A DNA stretch of 64,000 bases from contig NZ_JALKAL010000018.1 of the NCBI RefSeq assembly GCF_023015765.1, forward strand, positions 27,400 to 91,399. The letters run 5' to 3'. Below are positions 51,769-60,870 of this stretch, piece by piece. Origin of the DNA: Ornithinimicrobium sp. F0845. Lineage in GTDB: Bacteria > Actinomycetota > Actinomycetes > Actinomycetales > Dermatophilaceae. Every line of letters begins with the position of its first letter. The first letter of the stretch is position 1. Under the pieces are notes generated by a model. It had not been told where the DNA came from. It ran no database searches and saw only the letters and a program-made list of their open reading frames with translations. The position numbers and the translations under genes were made by a program.

Positions 51769-52803
51769 TCAGACCAGGAAGCTGCGCACGTCGGCCACGA
51801 AACGCTCCGGGTGCTCCAGGTGCGGGCTGTGACCGCAGTCCTCGTAGACGATCTCGGTGAAGTCGCCCGCCGCCTCCAGGACCGAGCGCAGCTGGCTGAC
51901 CATCGGCTGGGTCGGGCAGACGTCCTCGCCGGGATAGCCGGGGACCGCGCCGAGCTTGCCGAGCTGGGCGAGGTCGAACATCGAGGTGTCGGAGACGATC
52001 TGGTCGTCGGCGCCGCGGATCCACAGCACGGGCGGGGCCGGGTCCAGGTCGGCGAAGGCGCGCTGGTTGAGGTACTTGGGCGACAGGGCGTTGTTCATGC
52101 CCGTGGTGCCCGGGGCGAGTCCCGGCCAGTTCTCCGACGTCGTGCTGTCGCCGGGGTAGACGTCGTCGCCGACGGAGGTGTCCAGCATCCCGTCGAGGTA
52201 GCGCTGCTCGACCTCGGCGTCGAAGGTGAAGCCCGGCTTGACGTAAAAGGCGCGCAGGGTCGTGATCGGGCTGGTGGGCTCCTCGCCCCGGTCCCCCGCG
52301 GCGAGCCGCTGGCAGAAGTCTGGGTTGGCCGTGCCGCCACCGGAGCCGGCGAAGTCCTCCGCCGTCGGGGCCCCGTCCAGGCCGTGGGTGCCGCCGAAGC
52401 CGTAGGGCGACCCTCCGGCCTCGAGAATCAGGCTGCGGACCCGCCCGGGGTGGTCGATCGCCAACTGCAGGACGATGTTGCCGCCCGCGGACCAGCCGAG
52501 CAGGTCGACGGGTGCCGTGATCTCCAGGGCGTCCAGGAGCGCCGCGAGGTCGTCGGAGAAGTCGGCCACGCCGCGGGTCGCGTCGATCGTACGGCGCTCC
52601 GACCCGCCATAGCCGCGGTAGTCGGGGGCGATGACCCGGAAGGTGTCAGACAGCTCCTCGATAAGCGCGTCAAAGAACACCGATGAGCTCACGTTGCCGT
52701 GCACCAACACGAGGACGGGCGCCGAGGGGTCACCCGCCTCGCGCACGAAGGTGTTGAGCCGGTCCGTCTGCACCATGCGGGTGCGCACCCCAGAGGTCGT
52801 CAT
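51769..52803 (-). CDS. Alpha/beta hydrolase, large lid
   Basis: A 344-residue hydrolase. LVLVHGNVSSSVFFDALIEE gives the oxyanion loop, LLGWSAGGNIVLQLAIDHPG the nucleophile Ser, VLWIRGADDQIVSD the acid, and DCGHSPHLEHPERF the His. A lid of about 110 residues between strands 6 and 7 (GTHGLDGAPTAEDFAGSGG and on) is larger than usual. The ATG at 52803 is 38 bp from the divergent polymerase gene, within a symmetric promoter; CATGAT lies 7-12 nt upstream as a likely -10, so it may be leaderless. The substrate is unknown. Confidence 0.9.
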   Translation of the reverse strand: MTTSGVRTRMVQTDRLNTFVREAGDPSAPVLVLVHGNVSSSVFFDALIEELSDTFRVIAPDYRGYGGSERRTIDATRGVADFSDDLAALLDALEITAPVDLLGWSAGGNIVLQLAIDHPGRVRSLILEAGGSPYGFGGTHGLDGAPTAEDFAGSGGGTANPDFCQRLAAGDRGEEPTSPITTLRAFYVKPGFTFDAEVEQRYLDGMLDTSVGDDVYPGDSTTSENWPGLAPGTTGMNNALSPKYLNQRAFADLDPAPPVLWIRGADDQIVSDTSMFDLAQLGKLGAVPGYPGEDVCPTQPMVSQLRSVLEAAGDFTEIVYEDCGHSPHLEHPERFVADVRSFLV

Positions 52804-52806
52804 GGG

Positions 52807-52838
52807 CCGATCATGACAGACCGCAGTGACATGATCGG
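52807..52838. promoter_or_regulatory. Symmetric bidirectional promoter/operator
   Basis: CCGATCATG (52807-52815) and CATGATCGG (52830-52838) are 9-bp arms of a dyad with a 14-bp centre, filling the 38-bp gap between divergent start codons. On each strand the arm supplies a CATGAT -10-like hexamer about 6 nt before the ATG. Both genes would then be leaderless with head-to-head overlapping promoters. Confidence 0.5.
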
Positions 52839-52841
52839 GGC

Positions 52842-53807
52842 ATGGCCGCGTCGAAGTCACCCGCGATCGAGCTTGAGGTCGGCGAGCGCACCGTGCGCAT
52901 CTCCAACCCCGACCGCGTCTACTTCCCCGAGGGCGGGCACACCAAGCTCGACCTGGCCAACTACTACCTGTCGGTGGGCGACGGCATCGTCAACGCCCTG
53001 CGGGAGCGCCCTTGCATGCTGCACCGCTTCCCGGAGGGCATCGAGGGTGAGAAGGTCCACCAGAAGCGGCTCCCCCACGGGGCGCCAGAGTGGGTCGAGA
53101 CCGCCCACGTCACCTTCCCCCGGTGGAACCGCACCGCCAACGAGCTGTGCGTCACCGAGCTGGCCAGCGTGATCTGGGCGGTCCAGATGTCGACCGTGGA
53201 GTTCCACCCCTGGAACAGCCGCCGCGCCGACGTGGAGCGCCCGGACGAGTGGCGCATCGACCTCGACCCGGGCGAGGAGTGCGACTTCGCGACCGTCAAG
53301 CGGGTGGCGGGCGTCGCGCAGGAGGTGCTCGACGAGCTCGGGGCCACCGGCTGGCCCAAAACCACCGGCAGCAAGGGGCTGCACATCTACGTGCGGGTCC
53401 CCCCGGACCACGGCTTCCAGGACGTCCGCCGCGCCGCCCTCGCGTTCGCGCGCGAGGTCGAGCGCCGCACCGACGACGCGACGACCACCTGGTGGCGCAA
53501 GGACCGCGACCCCACGCAGGTCTTCGTCGACTACAACCAGAACGCGAGAGACCACACCATCGCCGCGGCATACTCCGTCCGCGGACGTCCCGACGCGAGG
53601 GTCAGTGCCCCGCTCACCTGGGACGAGGTGCCCGACGCCGACCCCGCGGACTTCACGATCGTGACGATGCCGGACCGCTATGCCGAGCTCGGCGACCTGC
53701 ACGCGGGCATCGACGACGCGGTCTATGACATCGCCCCGCTGCTGGAGTGGGCCGATCGGGACGAGGCGCAGGGTGCCGAGCCCGTCCCGGATCCCGACGA
53801 GGACTGA
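52842..53807 (+). CDS. LigD-type polymerase-domain protein (archaeo-eukaryotic primase family)
   Basis: A 321-residue stand-alone PolDom. It begins ELEVGERTVRISNPDRVYFP. The catalytic DxD is in EWRIDLDPGEECDFATVKRV, the primer-template block is KTTGSKGLHIYVRVPP, and the third Asp is in TQVFVDYNQNARDHTIAAAY. This matches the polymerase module of bacterial NHEJ LigD without ligase or nuclease domains, like the mycobacterial PolD1/PolD2 proteins. It could fill gaps or add ribonucleotides in break or excision repair. No ku gene is nearby. It shares a 38-bp promoter with the hydrolase. Confidence 0.93.
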   Translation: MAASKSPAIELEVGERTVRISNPDRVYFPEGGHTKLDLANYYLSVGDGIVNALRERPCMLHRFPEGIEGEKVHQKRLPHGAPEWVETAHVTFPRWNRTANELCVTELASVIWAVQMSTVEFHPWNSRRADVERPDEWRIDLDPGEECDFATVKRVAGVAQEVLDELGATGWPKTTGSKGLHIYVRVPPDHGFQDVRRAALAFAREVERRTDDATTTWWRKDRDPTQVFVDYNQNARDHTIAAAYSVRGRPDARVSAPLTWDEVPDADPADFTIVTMPDRYAELGDLHAGIDDAVYDIAPLLEWADRDEAQGAEPVPDPDED

Positions 53808-53858
53808 CCGGGAGTATGCCGAGGGGCCGGGTTCCCGCACCAGTCGCCCCCCGGGGGG

Positions 53859-55028
53859 TCAGTCCTGCACGCTGTCGCGGTCCGGCAGCACCAGCCGGGC
53901 CACGAGCAGGTCCTCGCCGACCAGCGTGAACTGCGCGGGGTTCAGGAGCGCCTCCGCCAGCACGGGCGAGGCCGTCTCCGCGCCGGGACACCGGGCGCCG
54001 GTCTCCACGACGGTCTCGACGCCCTCGGGAGGCACCGTGCCACCGACGGCATCCACGCCCTGGGTCCGCACGCTGACCAGGTCGCAGCCGTCGTAGGCGA
54101 GGACGAGCAAGTCGGGGAAGTCGTCCGCCCAGCGCAGGCCCAGCAGGGACGGGTCGTCCATCAGATCGGCGAGCACGCCGCCGCCGTCCACCCACTCCAG
54201 CAGCGTCCAACGGGTCGCGGCGAGCTCCTCGTTGCTCGGGGCGCGCTCCGGCCGCGAGGTGTCGACGGCGTCCGGGTCCGCCCCGACCCGGATGAAGTCG
54301 AGCCGAGCCGTGCCGACGCCGCTCACGGGAGGTGGCTGCTCGACGCCGGCCCACGAGGTGTCGACCGAGAGCAGCAGCCAGTCGTCGCCGAGCTGGTGGA
54401 GCGAGCCGCCGTGGCTGAGCACGTCGATCCAGAAGTCCTCGGCGGTCTGGGCCGGCTCGAGACAGCCCTGGTCGTCCGTGCCCAGGTCCCCCGGGGGGAA
54501 GAGCCCGGCGTCGGTGAGTGTCAGCCCCTCCTGGAACCAGCCGCCCCCGCAGTCGTCGGCGCCGAAGCCCTAGCCCTGGGCCGGGAGGTCCTGCCCGGCG
54601 AAGGAGAACGTGGTCTCCGCAGCGGAGCCGACCACCTCCACGGAGGTCTGGTCGCTCCCCCAGATCTCCTGGCGCAGCGCCCAGTCGGTCCCCACGAGAT
54701 CCTCCGGGGAGGGCACGACCAGACCGTCGAGGTCCTCGGGCAGGTCCGCAGGAGCATCCGGTGCGGCCAGCACGAAGGTCGTGAACCCCGCGGGCAGCGT
54801 CGCCACCCCCACCTGTCGGGACCCGTCCGAGCCACCGAGCACCGTCTGCCACACGAGGCCGCCGACCGCCGTGAGCGCCACCACGCCCAGGGCGCTGGCA
54901 CCCACCCGCGTGCGGGTCCGCCGCTGCCGTCCCCTGGCCCAGGTGTCGTCCGGCTGGAGCACCCGGCCCCGACCGCCGCCGGAGGCCTCCTCGAGCAGCA
55001 CCCGCAGGTCGTCATCACGGTCGCGCAT
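53859..55028 (-). pseudogene. Sigma-linked single-pass membrane protein interrupted by an in-frame TAG
   Basis: One reading frame of 390 codons encodes a cytoplasmic N-terminus (RDRDDDLRVLLEEASGGGRG), a transmembrane helix (VGASALGVVALTAVGGLVWQ) and an extracytoplasmic domain. At 54570-54572 an in-frame TAG interrupts DLPAQG-stop-GFGADDCGGGW. Beyond it the same frame continues 237 codons with four to five Cys (DDCGGGW, DDQGCLEPAQ, YDGCDLVSV, TGARCPGAE) and normal codon bias to 53859. The missing residue is probably a Tyr (TAC to TAG). It overlaps the end of the sigma gene by 14 nt and would be an anti-sigma or sigma-associated sensor. A sequencing error is possible. Confidence 0.75.
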
Positions 55029-55368
55029 CGCCATCCCTCCTCGTCCTGGCCGACGGCCTCGCGAGCCGCCAGCTGCGAGCGCATCCGCCCACCGCCTGGT
55101 GGCAGAGGTCAAGACCGCGGTCCGGCACCGTCTCAGAGATCACCTCGTGGCGTCTGCGCCGCCACCACGAGACCCGCTGCCGGGCGAGCACCGTGCGCAC
55201 GAAGGCGTCCGGGTGCTCGACCTTCTCCCATTTCTCCGCGAGGGCCACGAACGCTTCCTGGAGCAGGTCCTCGCCCTGGTCCGGGTCACCGCACAGCAGC
55301 ACCGCCACGCGACGCAGGCGCGCCTGGCGCGACAGCACGAACTCGCTGTAGGCGGGGTCGGTCGTCAC
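55015..55368 (-). pseudogene. ECF sigma factor (SigE-family) lacking region 4
   Basis: The frame encodes a good sigma region 2: YSEFVLSRQARLRRVAVLLC, GEDLLQEAFVALAEKWEKV and DAFVRTVLARQRVSWWRRRR. This is the SigE-70-like subfamily of actinobacteria. After VISETVPDRGLDL the sequence breaks into CHQAVGGCARSWRLARPSAR and stops at 117 residues instead of about 170. The DNA just downstream, in another frame, reads RSQLAAREAVGQDEEG, like the end of such a sigma factor. An internal deletion has removed region 4 and shifted the frame. AGGAGG precedes the GTG at 55368. It cannot recognise a -35 element as it stands. Confidence 0.75.
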
Positions 55369-55586
55369 CACGGCCGCCCTCCTCTCGTGCCTCGCGCCGG
55401 TGCTCTTCCCCACTCTGTCGTCCCGGACACGCAAAAGGTTCAGTCTGCGTCACGACGCGCGGCAGTATGCCGTGCGCGCGCCTCCCCCGACCAGTGTCAG
55501 ACGGTCCCGGGCCACCACTCGGATCCGGAGACGACGCAGCCCCCGGCGCGGTGCGCCAGGGGCTGTGCTTCGTCAGAGGGAACTGC

Positions 55587-55886
55587 TCAGCAGTTCTCCT
55601 CCTCCCAGGTGGTGAGGTTCTCGACCGCCGTGTTGACCGCGTCGACGTCGATGCTCGCCGGGTCCTCCTCGACCAGCCTCAGCTGCTCGATGATCACGTC
55701 GACATCGTCACGCACCTCGTCCGGCGCCTGGTCGGCGATACCCTCGAGGGCCTCCTGCATCGCGGCCGGGTCGCTGGTGTCGATGTCCTGCGGCGCGGCC
55801 TCACAGAAGTCGTCGCTGCCACCGCACGCGGTCAGGGCCGGCACCATCAAGGCAGCCGCCACGACACCAGTCATCACTCGCTTCAT
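55587..55886 (-). CDS. Small acidic lipoprotein
   Basis: A 99-residue lipoprotein with signal KRVMTGVVAAALMVPA and lipobox LTAC. The mature part is strongly acidic and helical: FCEAAPQDIDTSDPAAMQEA, DQAPDEVRDDVDVIIEQLRL, ending TTWEEENC. Two Cys (start and end of the mature helix bundle) could form a disulfide. GGGAGGAAAGT precedes the ATG at 55886, fixing the start. It resembles short actinobacterial lipoproteins with DPAAM..AL..I...AP.EI patterns, of unknown function. It stands alone between the sigma locus and dgt. Confidence 0.85.
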   Translation of the reverse strand: MKRVMTGVVAAALMVPALTACGGSDDFCEAAPQDIDTSDPAAMQEALEGIADQAPDEVRDDVDVIIEQLRLVEEDPASIDVDAVNTAVENLTTWEEENC

Positions 55887-56071
55887 ACTTTCCTCCCAGT
55901 CGAGCCGGTGCGGCGACGAACTGCCCCCTGGGGCACCGACTTCCGGCGAACAGCCTAGTCGAGACCTGAGGCTGCGATGGACACGGGATGGGTGTTCGCC
56001 TGCGGTGTTGGTCACGTTCGCCGCCAGAGGACCGCCGTCGAGACGAGGACGGCGCCGGTGTGGGGCAGCTG

Positions 56072-57325
56072 CTAGGACGCGAGGGATGCGTGCACCATGA
56101 GGGCACGCACGTCCGAGAGCGAGGCGACCTGGTCCACCACGGCGCGCAGCTCCGCAGCGTCGTCACCGCTCCGGCGGGCGGCCTCCCTGGTGTGGCGGTG
56201 CAGTGGGTCCATCGCCTCTGGCCGGTCCAGGAAGTGGCGCACGAGGTCACCCACGACCTCGCGCTGGCGGTCCATCAGGTCGATGCGCTCGTCACTGCGC
56301 ATGACGTAGTGCGCGGCGACAGCCTTGAGCACCGCGGTCTCCGCCCGCACCGGATCCGGCACCACCAGGTCGGCGGCATAGCGGGTGAGCACGCCCTCAC
56401 CGTGGCGCTCCCGCGTGCTCTGCTCGACCGTGCGCACGAAGCGCCCGATGAGCCGGCTCGTCATGTCCTTGAGCGCGGCGAGGTCGGCCCGGCTGCCGTC
56501 GTGGGACGCCGGGACCCATCCGGAGCCGAGGAGCCGCTGCAGCGCCTCGGTCAGCGCGTCGCCGCTGAGGTCCGGGGCGTAGGACTCCCGGGCGACGACG
56601 AGCACGGCCTCCTGCTCGACGCTCGACCGCAGCGCGGCCGGGTCGACCCGGCCGGAGGCGATGCCGTCCTCCACGTCGTGCACGCAGTACGCGACGTCGT
56701 CGGCCCAGTCCATGACCTGGGCCTCCAGGCACCGACGCCCCGGCTCGGGCGGCGCCCCCTCACGCAACCACGCGAAGACCTCGGCATCGTCGGGATACAC
56801 CCCGAACTTGTGGGTGGGAGTCGGTGCGGCACCGCGGGGCCAGGGGTACTTGGTGGCCGCGTCCAGGCTGGCGCGGGTCAGGTTCAGGCCCGCCGACCGG
56901 CCGTCGGCGTGGGAGCGCTTGGCCTCCAGCCGGGTCAGCACCCGCAGCGTCTGGGCGTTGCCCTCGAACCCACCGATGTCCGCGGCGATTGCGTCCAGCG
57001 CGGTCTCGCCGTTGTGCCCGAACGGCGGGTGGCCGATGTCGTGGGCGAGGCAGGCGGTGTCGACAAGGTCGGCCGAGCACCCGAGAGCGGCCCCGAACTC
57101 CCGGCCGATCTGGGCGACCTCCAGGGAGTGGGTCAGGCGGTTGCGGACGAAGTCGTCGGAGTCCGGGGACACGACCTGGGTGGTCGCGGACAGGCGCCGG
57201 AGCCCGGCGGAGTGGATGACGCGCCCCCGGTCCCGCGCGAAGTCGTCCCGGTCGAGTCGCTTCTGCGCCGGGTCCTCGGCCACCCACCGCTGACGGTCGT
57301 GCGCCGTGTAGCCATCTCCTCCCAC
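56072..57325 (-). CDS. dgt: Deoxyguanosine triphosphate triphosphohydrolase-like protein
   Basis: A 417-residue HD-domain dNTPase. The N-terminal region reads RDRGRVIHSAGLRRLSATTQ, then RNRLTHSLEVAQIGREFG and the HD motif CLAHDIGHPPFGHNGETALD. The metal site is completed by VMDWADDVAYCVHDVEDGI. The C-terminal half is helical. It hydrolyses dGTP or other dNTPs to nucleoside and triphosphate. In actinobacteria it typically precedes dnaG; here the linked block is interrupted by the sigma locus and the polymerase/hydrolase pair. The start is a GTG at 57325. Confidence 0.94.
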   Translation of the reverse strand: MGGDGYTAHDRQRWVAEDPAQKRLDRDDFARDRGRVIHSAGLRRLSATTQVVSPDSDDFVRNRLTHSLEVAQIGREFGAALGCSADLVDTACLAHDIGHPPFGHNGETALDAIAADIGGFEGNAQTLRVLTRLEAKRSHADGRSAGLNLTRASLDAATKYPWPRGAAPTPTHKFGVYPDDAEVFAWLREGAPPEPGRRCLEAQVMDWADDVAYCVHDVEDGIASGRVDPAALRSSVEQEAVLVVARESYAPDLSGDALTEALQRLLGSGWVPASHDGSRADLAALKDMTSRLIGRFVRTVEQSTRERHGEGVLTRYAADLVVPDPVRAETAVLKAVAAHYVMRSDERIDLMDRQREVVGDLVRHFLDRPEAMDPLHRHTREAARRSGDDAAELRAVVDQVASLSDVRALMVHASLAS

Positions 57326-57375
57326 AGTCCGCGAGCCTAATGGCAGGGCAGCCGGTCGCTAGCCCCGCCCGCCGG

Positions 57376-58035
57376 TCAGGTCCCCGGGCGGACCACGCCC
57401 GACTCGTAGGCGTAGACCACGGCCTGCGCCCGGTCGCGCAGCCCCAGCTTGCCGAGCACCTTGCCGACGTGCGTCTTGACCGTCTGCTCCGCCACGAAGA
57501 GCCGCTGCCCGATCTCGGCGTTGGACAGTCCGGCGGCGACCAGCTCCAGTACCTCCCGCTCGCGCGGTGTCAGCCTGGCCAGCTCGGCAGCTGGGCGCAC
57601 GTCGGAGCGGCGGCGGGTCACCTCCTCGATGAGGCGTCGCGTCACCGACGGTGCCAGCAGCGCCTCCCCCGCGGCGACCAGCCGCACGGCCCGGATCAGC
57701 TCCTCCGCCGGGGCGTCCTTGAGCATGAAGCCGCTGGCTCCGATCCGCAGTGCCTCATAGACGTAGTCGTCGATGTCGAAGGTCGTCAGCATGAGGACCC
57801 GGGGTGCGGGGTCCAGGCGGCGGCGGAAGATCTCGGCTGCCGCGTCCAGACCGTTCATCTCCGGCATCCGGACGTCCATCAGCACCACGTCGGGCTGCAG
57901 CCGCACCACCTCGCGGACCGCGGCGGCCCCGTCCGGGGCGTCACCGACCACCTGGATGTCGGGCTGCGCGGCCAGCAGGGCCCCGAACCCCTGCCGCACC
58001 ATGGCCTGGTCGTCGGCGATCAGCACGCTCACCAT
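57376..58035 (-). CDS. NarL/FixJ-family response regulator
   Basis: A 219-residue regulator. The receiver domain has VLIADDQAMVRQGFGALLAA (acidic pocket), VVLMDVRMPEMNGLDAA (phospho-Asp about residue 54), LTTFDIDDYVYEALRIGAS and FMLKDAPAEELI (conserved Lys). The HTH is LTPREREVLELVAAGLSNAE and VAEQTVKTHVGKVLGKLGL. It is downstream of and coupled to the histidine kinase gene. TAGGGTGA lies 6 nt before the ATG at 58035; a GTG at 58044 overlapping the kinase stop is the alternative. Confidence 0.94.
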   Translation of the reverse strand: MVSVLIADDQAMVRQGFGALLAAQPDIQVVGDAPDGAAAVREVVRLQPDVVLMDVRMPEMNGLDAAAEIFRRRLDPAPRVLMLTTFDIDDYVYEALRIGASGFMLKDAPAEELIRAVRLVAAGEALLAPSVTRRLIEEVTRRRSDVRPAAELARLTPREREVLELVAAGLSNAEIGQRLFVAEQTVKTHVGKVLGKLGLRDRAQAVVYAYESGVVRPGT

Positions 58036-58040
58036 GGAAG

Positions 58041-59384
58041 TCACCCTACGGCCCGGGACGGGAGGACAGCGCTGACCACCCAGCTGCCGTCGCTCGCGGG
58101 ACCGGCGCTCAACCGGCCGCTCACGGACGCGGCGCGTGCCGACATACCGGGTATGCCGTGTCCCCCGCTGCCCGAGGTGTCTCTCGGGTGTCCGTGGCCG
58201 GGTCCGCTGACGATCCGCACCCGCACCTCGGCCCCATAGTCGAGGTCGACCCGCACCCACGCGCCGGGTGCGTGGCGGGAGGCGTTGGCCAGCGACTCCT
58301 GCAGCACCCGGAAGAGGACCATCGCGGTCGCCGAGCCGGGCTCGGTCTCCCCCGTGACCGACCAGGTGAGGTCCACCCCCGCCTCGCTGGTGGACCGGAG
58401 CAGGCGCAGGACGTCCTCGGTCCCCGGCTGGGGCGCCTGCTCGGGCGCGTGGTCCTCGCTGCGCAGCACACCGAGCATGGCCCGCACCTCGTTGAGGGCC
58501 TCGCGCGCCTGGCCGGCGACCGACTCGAACTCGGCTGCGACCTCGGGGGTGACCCCACCCAGGCGGTACTGCGCCGACTGGGCCTGCACGACCACCATGG
58601 ACATCCGGTGGGCGACCACGTCGTGCAGGTCGCGGGCGATCCGCGTCCGCTCCTCAGCGAGGACGGCCCTGGCCTGCTCGAGTTCGGCCCGGCGGGTCTG
58701 TTCCTCGGCCCGCCGCGCCTGCTCGGCGGCCTCCCGTCGCGAACGGAACAGGCCCCGCAGCAGCAGCCCGAGCCCCAGGAAGGCGGCGGCACCGAAGACC
58801 CAGCCCGGCGTCATACCGGAGGGCAGGTGGGCCAGGAAGAGGAAGGCGGTGCCCAGGAAGGTGAGCCCGACGCGTTCCGGGGTCTCGGTCACGCCCACCG
58901 CGATGAGCAGGGCGAGCAGCACGATGAAGGAACTGATCTGCCACGGGAAGCCCCCGGCCGTCGTGCTGACGTCGTTCGCCTGCGGAACCCCGAGGTCTGG
59001 ACTGACCGACTCGACGGTTGGGCCGGTGCCCGGCGGCCGGGGCGGGAAGACCAGCGGGATGATGGCAGCCGGGATCACCCAGGTGACCCAGCCCAGGAAG
59101 GGCGCGACGCGGAGCCACAGCAGCGGCAGGACACCGAGCGCCGCGACCATCGGCCACAGGCTGTCCGGGACCTCGTGGGTCAGTCCCACGGTCGGCCAGG
59201 CGATGGCCATCATGATCGCGGTGGCGAGCCACACCAGGAGAGTCCCGTGACGGGTGACGAAGTCCAGCCCGCGGGCCCCGACCCAGCGGACCGGGCGCAC
59301 GACCAGCCAGTTGACCGGGCGCACCGTCACCCAGCCGAGGGCACGGCCGAATCCACGCGCCCCGCGCGCCACGCGTCGTCTCAT
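58041..59384 (-). CDS. Sensor histidine kinase (HisKA_3 type)
   Basis: A 447-residue kinase. A basic N-terminus is followed by about six membrane segments (TLLVWLATAIMMAIAWPTVG, WPMVAALGVLPLLWLRVAPF, SFIVLLALLIAVGV and others) and a coiled coil rich in Arg/Glu/Ala. The dimerisation box RIARDLHDVVAHRMSMVVVQ holds the phospho-His. The HATPase N-box is VLFRVLQESLANASRHAPGA and the G-box GSGGHGIPGMSARAASV. No periplasmic sensor domain is obvious, so it may sense membrane state. It forms a two-component system with the gene downstream. Confidence 0.93.
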   Translation of the reverse strand: MRRRVARGARGFGRALGWVTVRPVNWLVVRPVRWVGARGLDFVTRHGTLLVWLATAIMMAIAWPTVGLTHEVPDSLWPMVAALGVLPLLWLRVAPFLGWVTWVIPAAIIPLVFPPRPPGTGPTVESVSPDLGVPQANDVSTTAGGFPWQISSFIVLLALLIAVGVTETPERVGLTFLGTAFLFLAHLPSGMTPGWVFGAAAFLGLGLLLRGLFRSRREAAEQARRAEEQTRRAELEQARAVLAEERTRIARDLHDVVAHRMSMVVVQAQSAQYRLGGVTPEVAAEFESVAGQAREALNEVRAMLGVLRSEDHAPEQAPQPGTEDVLRLLRSTSEAGVDLTWSVTGETEPGSATAMVLFRVLQESLANASRHAPGAWVRVDLDYGAEVRVRIVSGPGHGHPRDTSGSGGHGIPGMSARAASVSGRLSAGPASDGSWVVSAVLPSRAVG

Positions 59385-59548
59385 GGCTCGACGGTATCGG
59401 CGCGGGGCCCGCCGACCTGTCATACCCAGGAGTGAGTTCCGTGCCCACCGCGAGGGTGACCACGGTCCGCCATCGGCCCGGATCGTCGGCCGCAGGTTGG
59501 CTCCGACGGGTGACCCGGCGCGGTGCTGCGGATTCCTAGCGTCGAGGC

Positions 59549-60820
59549 ATGTTCCCCAGGACCGCTCCCCCACCGCCTCGCACCGCAACGACCCTGACCG
59601 TCGGTGCGGCGGTCGCGCTGTCGATGGTGCCGTCGCTGCTCCCCCGCCCGGCGCTCGTCCAGGGCCTGCTGACCGGTGCCCTCGTGTTGATCGCGCTCGG
59701 CATCCTCGGGGTGGCGCGGCGCGTGCGTGTCCAGGGGGCGAGGCACGATGTGGCGCGACGCGTGCGAGCAACCCCAGAGTCCGCCGACCCGGGGCGCCGC
59801 GACTGGACGGCCCTCGCCGGCAGCACGATCGCCCTCGCGCTGCTCGCCTGGCTGACCCAGGCCCACCTGACCACGCAGGCCGCCGCGCTCGGCATGCCGG
59901 CCCTTCCCACGACATACTGGCTGGTCGCTGGTGTCTGTGCGCTGGCGGTGCTCGCTGGGGGCCTGGCTGTCGGCGTCGGTGGACGGCGTCTGGCGCGGGT
60001 CACCCGGCTCCGGGGGCCGGGCCCGCTGGCTGCTGCCCTCCTGGCCGGCGTCACCGTGACGACCGCGGCCTCGGCCCCCGCCGATCTGCTGGCGCCGCTG
60101 CGCAAGACGCTCGACGCCGACCACGTGATGCTCACCTCCTCGCCGCTGGGCGCGTCGCGCTCCTTCGTGCGGGTCACCGAGGCGGCCACGCCCGAGGAGG
60201 GTGCGGACCTGGCTGTCGAGCGGATGGTCGCGGACGGCGGGCTCGAGCGCGGGGCGATCGTCGTCGCGCTGCCCACCGGGAGCGGCTGGGTCAACGATGC
60301 GGCGGTCGAGGCCTTCGAGGCCCAGCTCGGTGGCGACGTCGCGGTGGTGTCGGCGCAGTACGGCGACCTGCCCAGCTGGTGGAGCTTCCTCATCGACCAG
60401 GAGCCGGCGATGCGGTCCGCGGAGACTCTGCTATCCGGGGTGATCGAGGAGGTGGACGCGCTGCCTGAGGCGGAGCAGCCGGATGTCTACCTGTTCGGGG
60501 AGTCCCTGGGCGCGCTGGCCGGCCAGGAGGCCCTCGCTGGCGTGGACCCGCAGGCAGTATGCGGTGTGGTCTGGTCGGGCGCTCCGGGCGGGGCCCTCTC
60601 GGGTCACCCGCGCGAGCGCAGTCTCCACAACGCCGACGACCCGGTCGCCCACCTGGCCGTCCGGACCGCGTGGCAGCGCCCGCAGGACTGGCCGACCACG
60701 TGGCTCCCGGGGCTGAGCTATGCGACCACAGCGCTTGATCTGCCGGCCTCGCTCGATCCGGGTCTGGGGCATGGCCACCGCTACGGTCCGGAACAGGACT
60801 GGTCCCTGCCCGAGTGCTGA
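59549..60820 (+). CDS. Membrane-anchored Abhydrolase_9 family protein
   Basis: A 423-residue protein. The N-terminal domain (residues 1-170) has four membrane segments (TLTVGAAVALSMVPSLLPRP, GLLTGALVLIALGILGVARR, LAGSTIALALLAWLTQAHL, WLVAGVCALAVLAGGLAVGV). The C-terminal alpha/beta-hydrolase domain has ALPTGSGWVNDAAVEAFEAQ, the nucleophile in YLFGESLGALAGQEAL (GxSxG), and GVVWSGAPGGALSGHP. The order matches actinobacterial PF15420/PF10081 proteins. The substrate is unknown. It is divergent from the histidine kinase gene. Confidence 0.9.
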   Translation: MFPRTAPPPPRTATTLTVGAAVALSMVPSLLPRPALVQGLLTGALVLIALGILGVARRVRVQGARHDVARRVRATPESADPGRRDWTALAGSTIALALLAWLTQAHLTTQAAALGMPALPTTYWLVAGVCALAVLAGGLAVGVGGRRLARVTRLRGPGPLAAALLAGVTVTTAASAPADLLAPLRKTLDADHVMLTSSPLGASRSFVRVTEAATPEEGADLAVERMVADGGLERGAIVVALPTGSGWVNDAAVEAFEAQLGGDVAVVSAQYGDLPSWWSFLIDQEPAMRSAETLLSGVIEEVDALPEAEQPDVYLFGESLGALAGQEALAGVDPQAVCGVVWSGAPGGALSGHPRERSLHNADDPVAHLAVRTAWQRPQDWPTTWLPGLSYATTALDLPASLDPGLGHGHRYGPEQDWSLPEC

Positions 60821-60870
60821 ACCGACCGCGAGGAACTGAGCCGACCGTCTCGGGGCGTACACCTCGCCCG

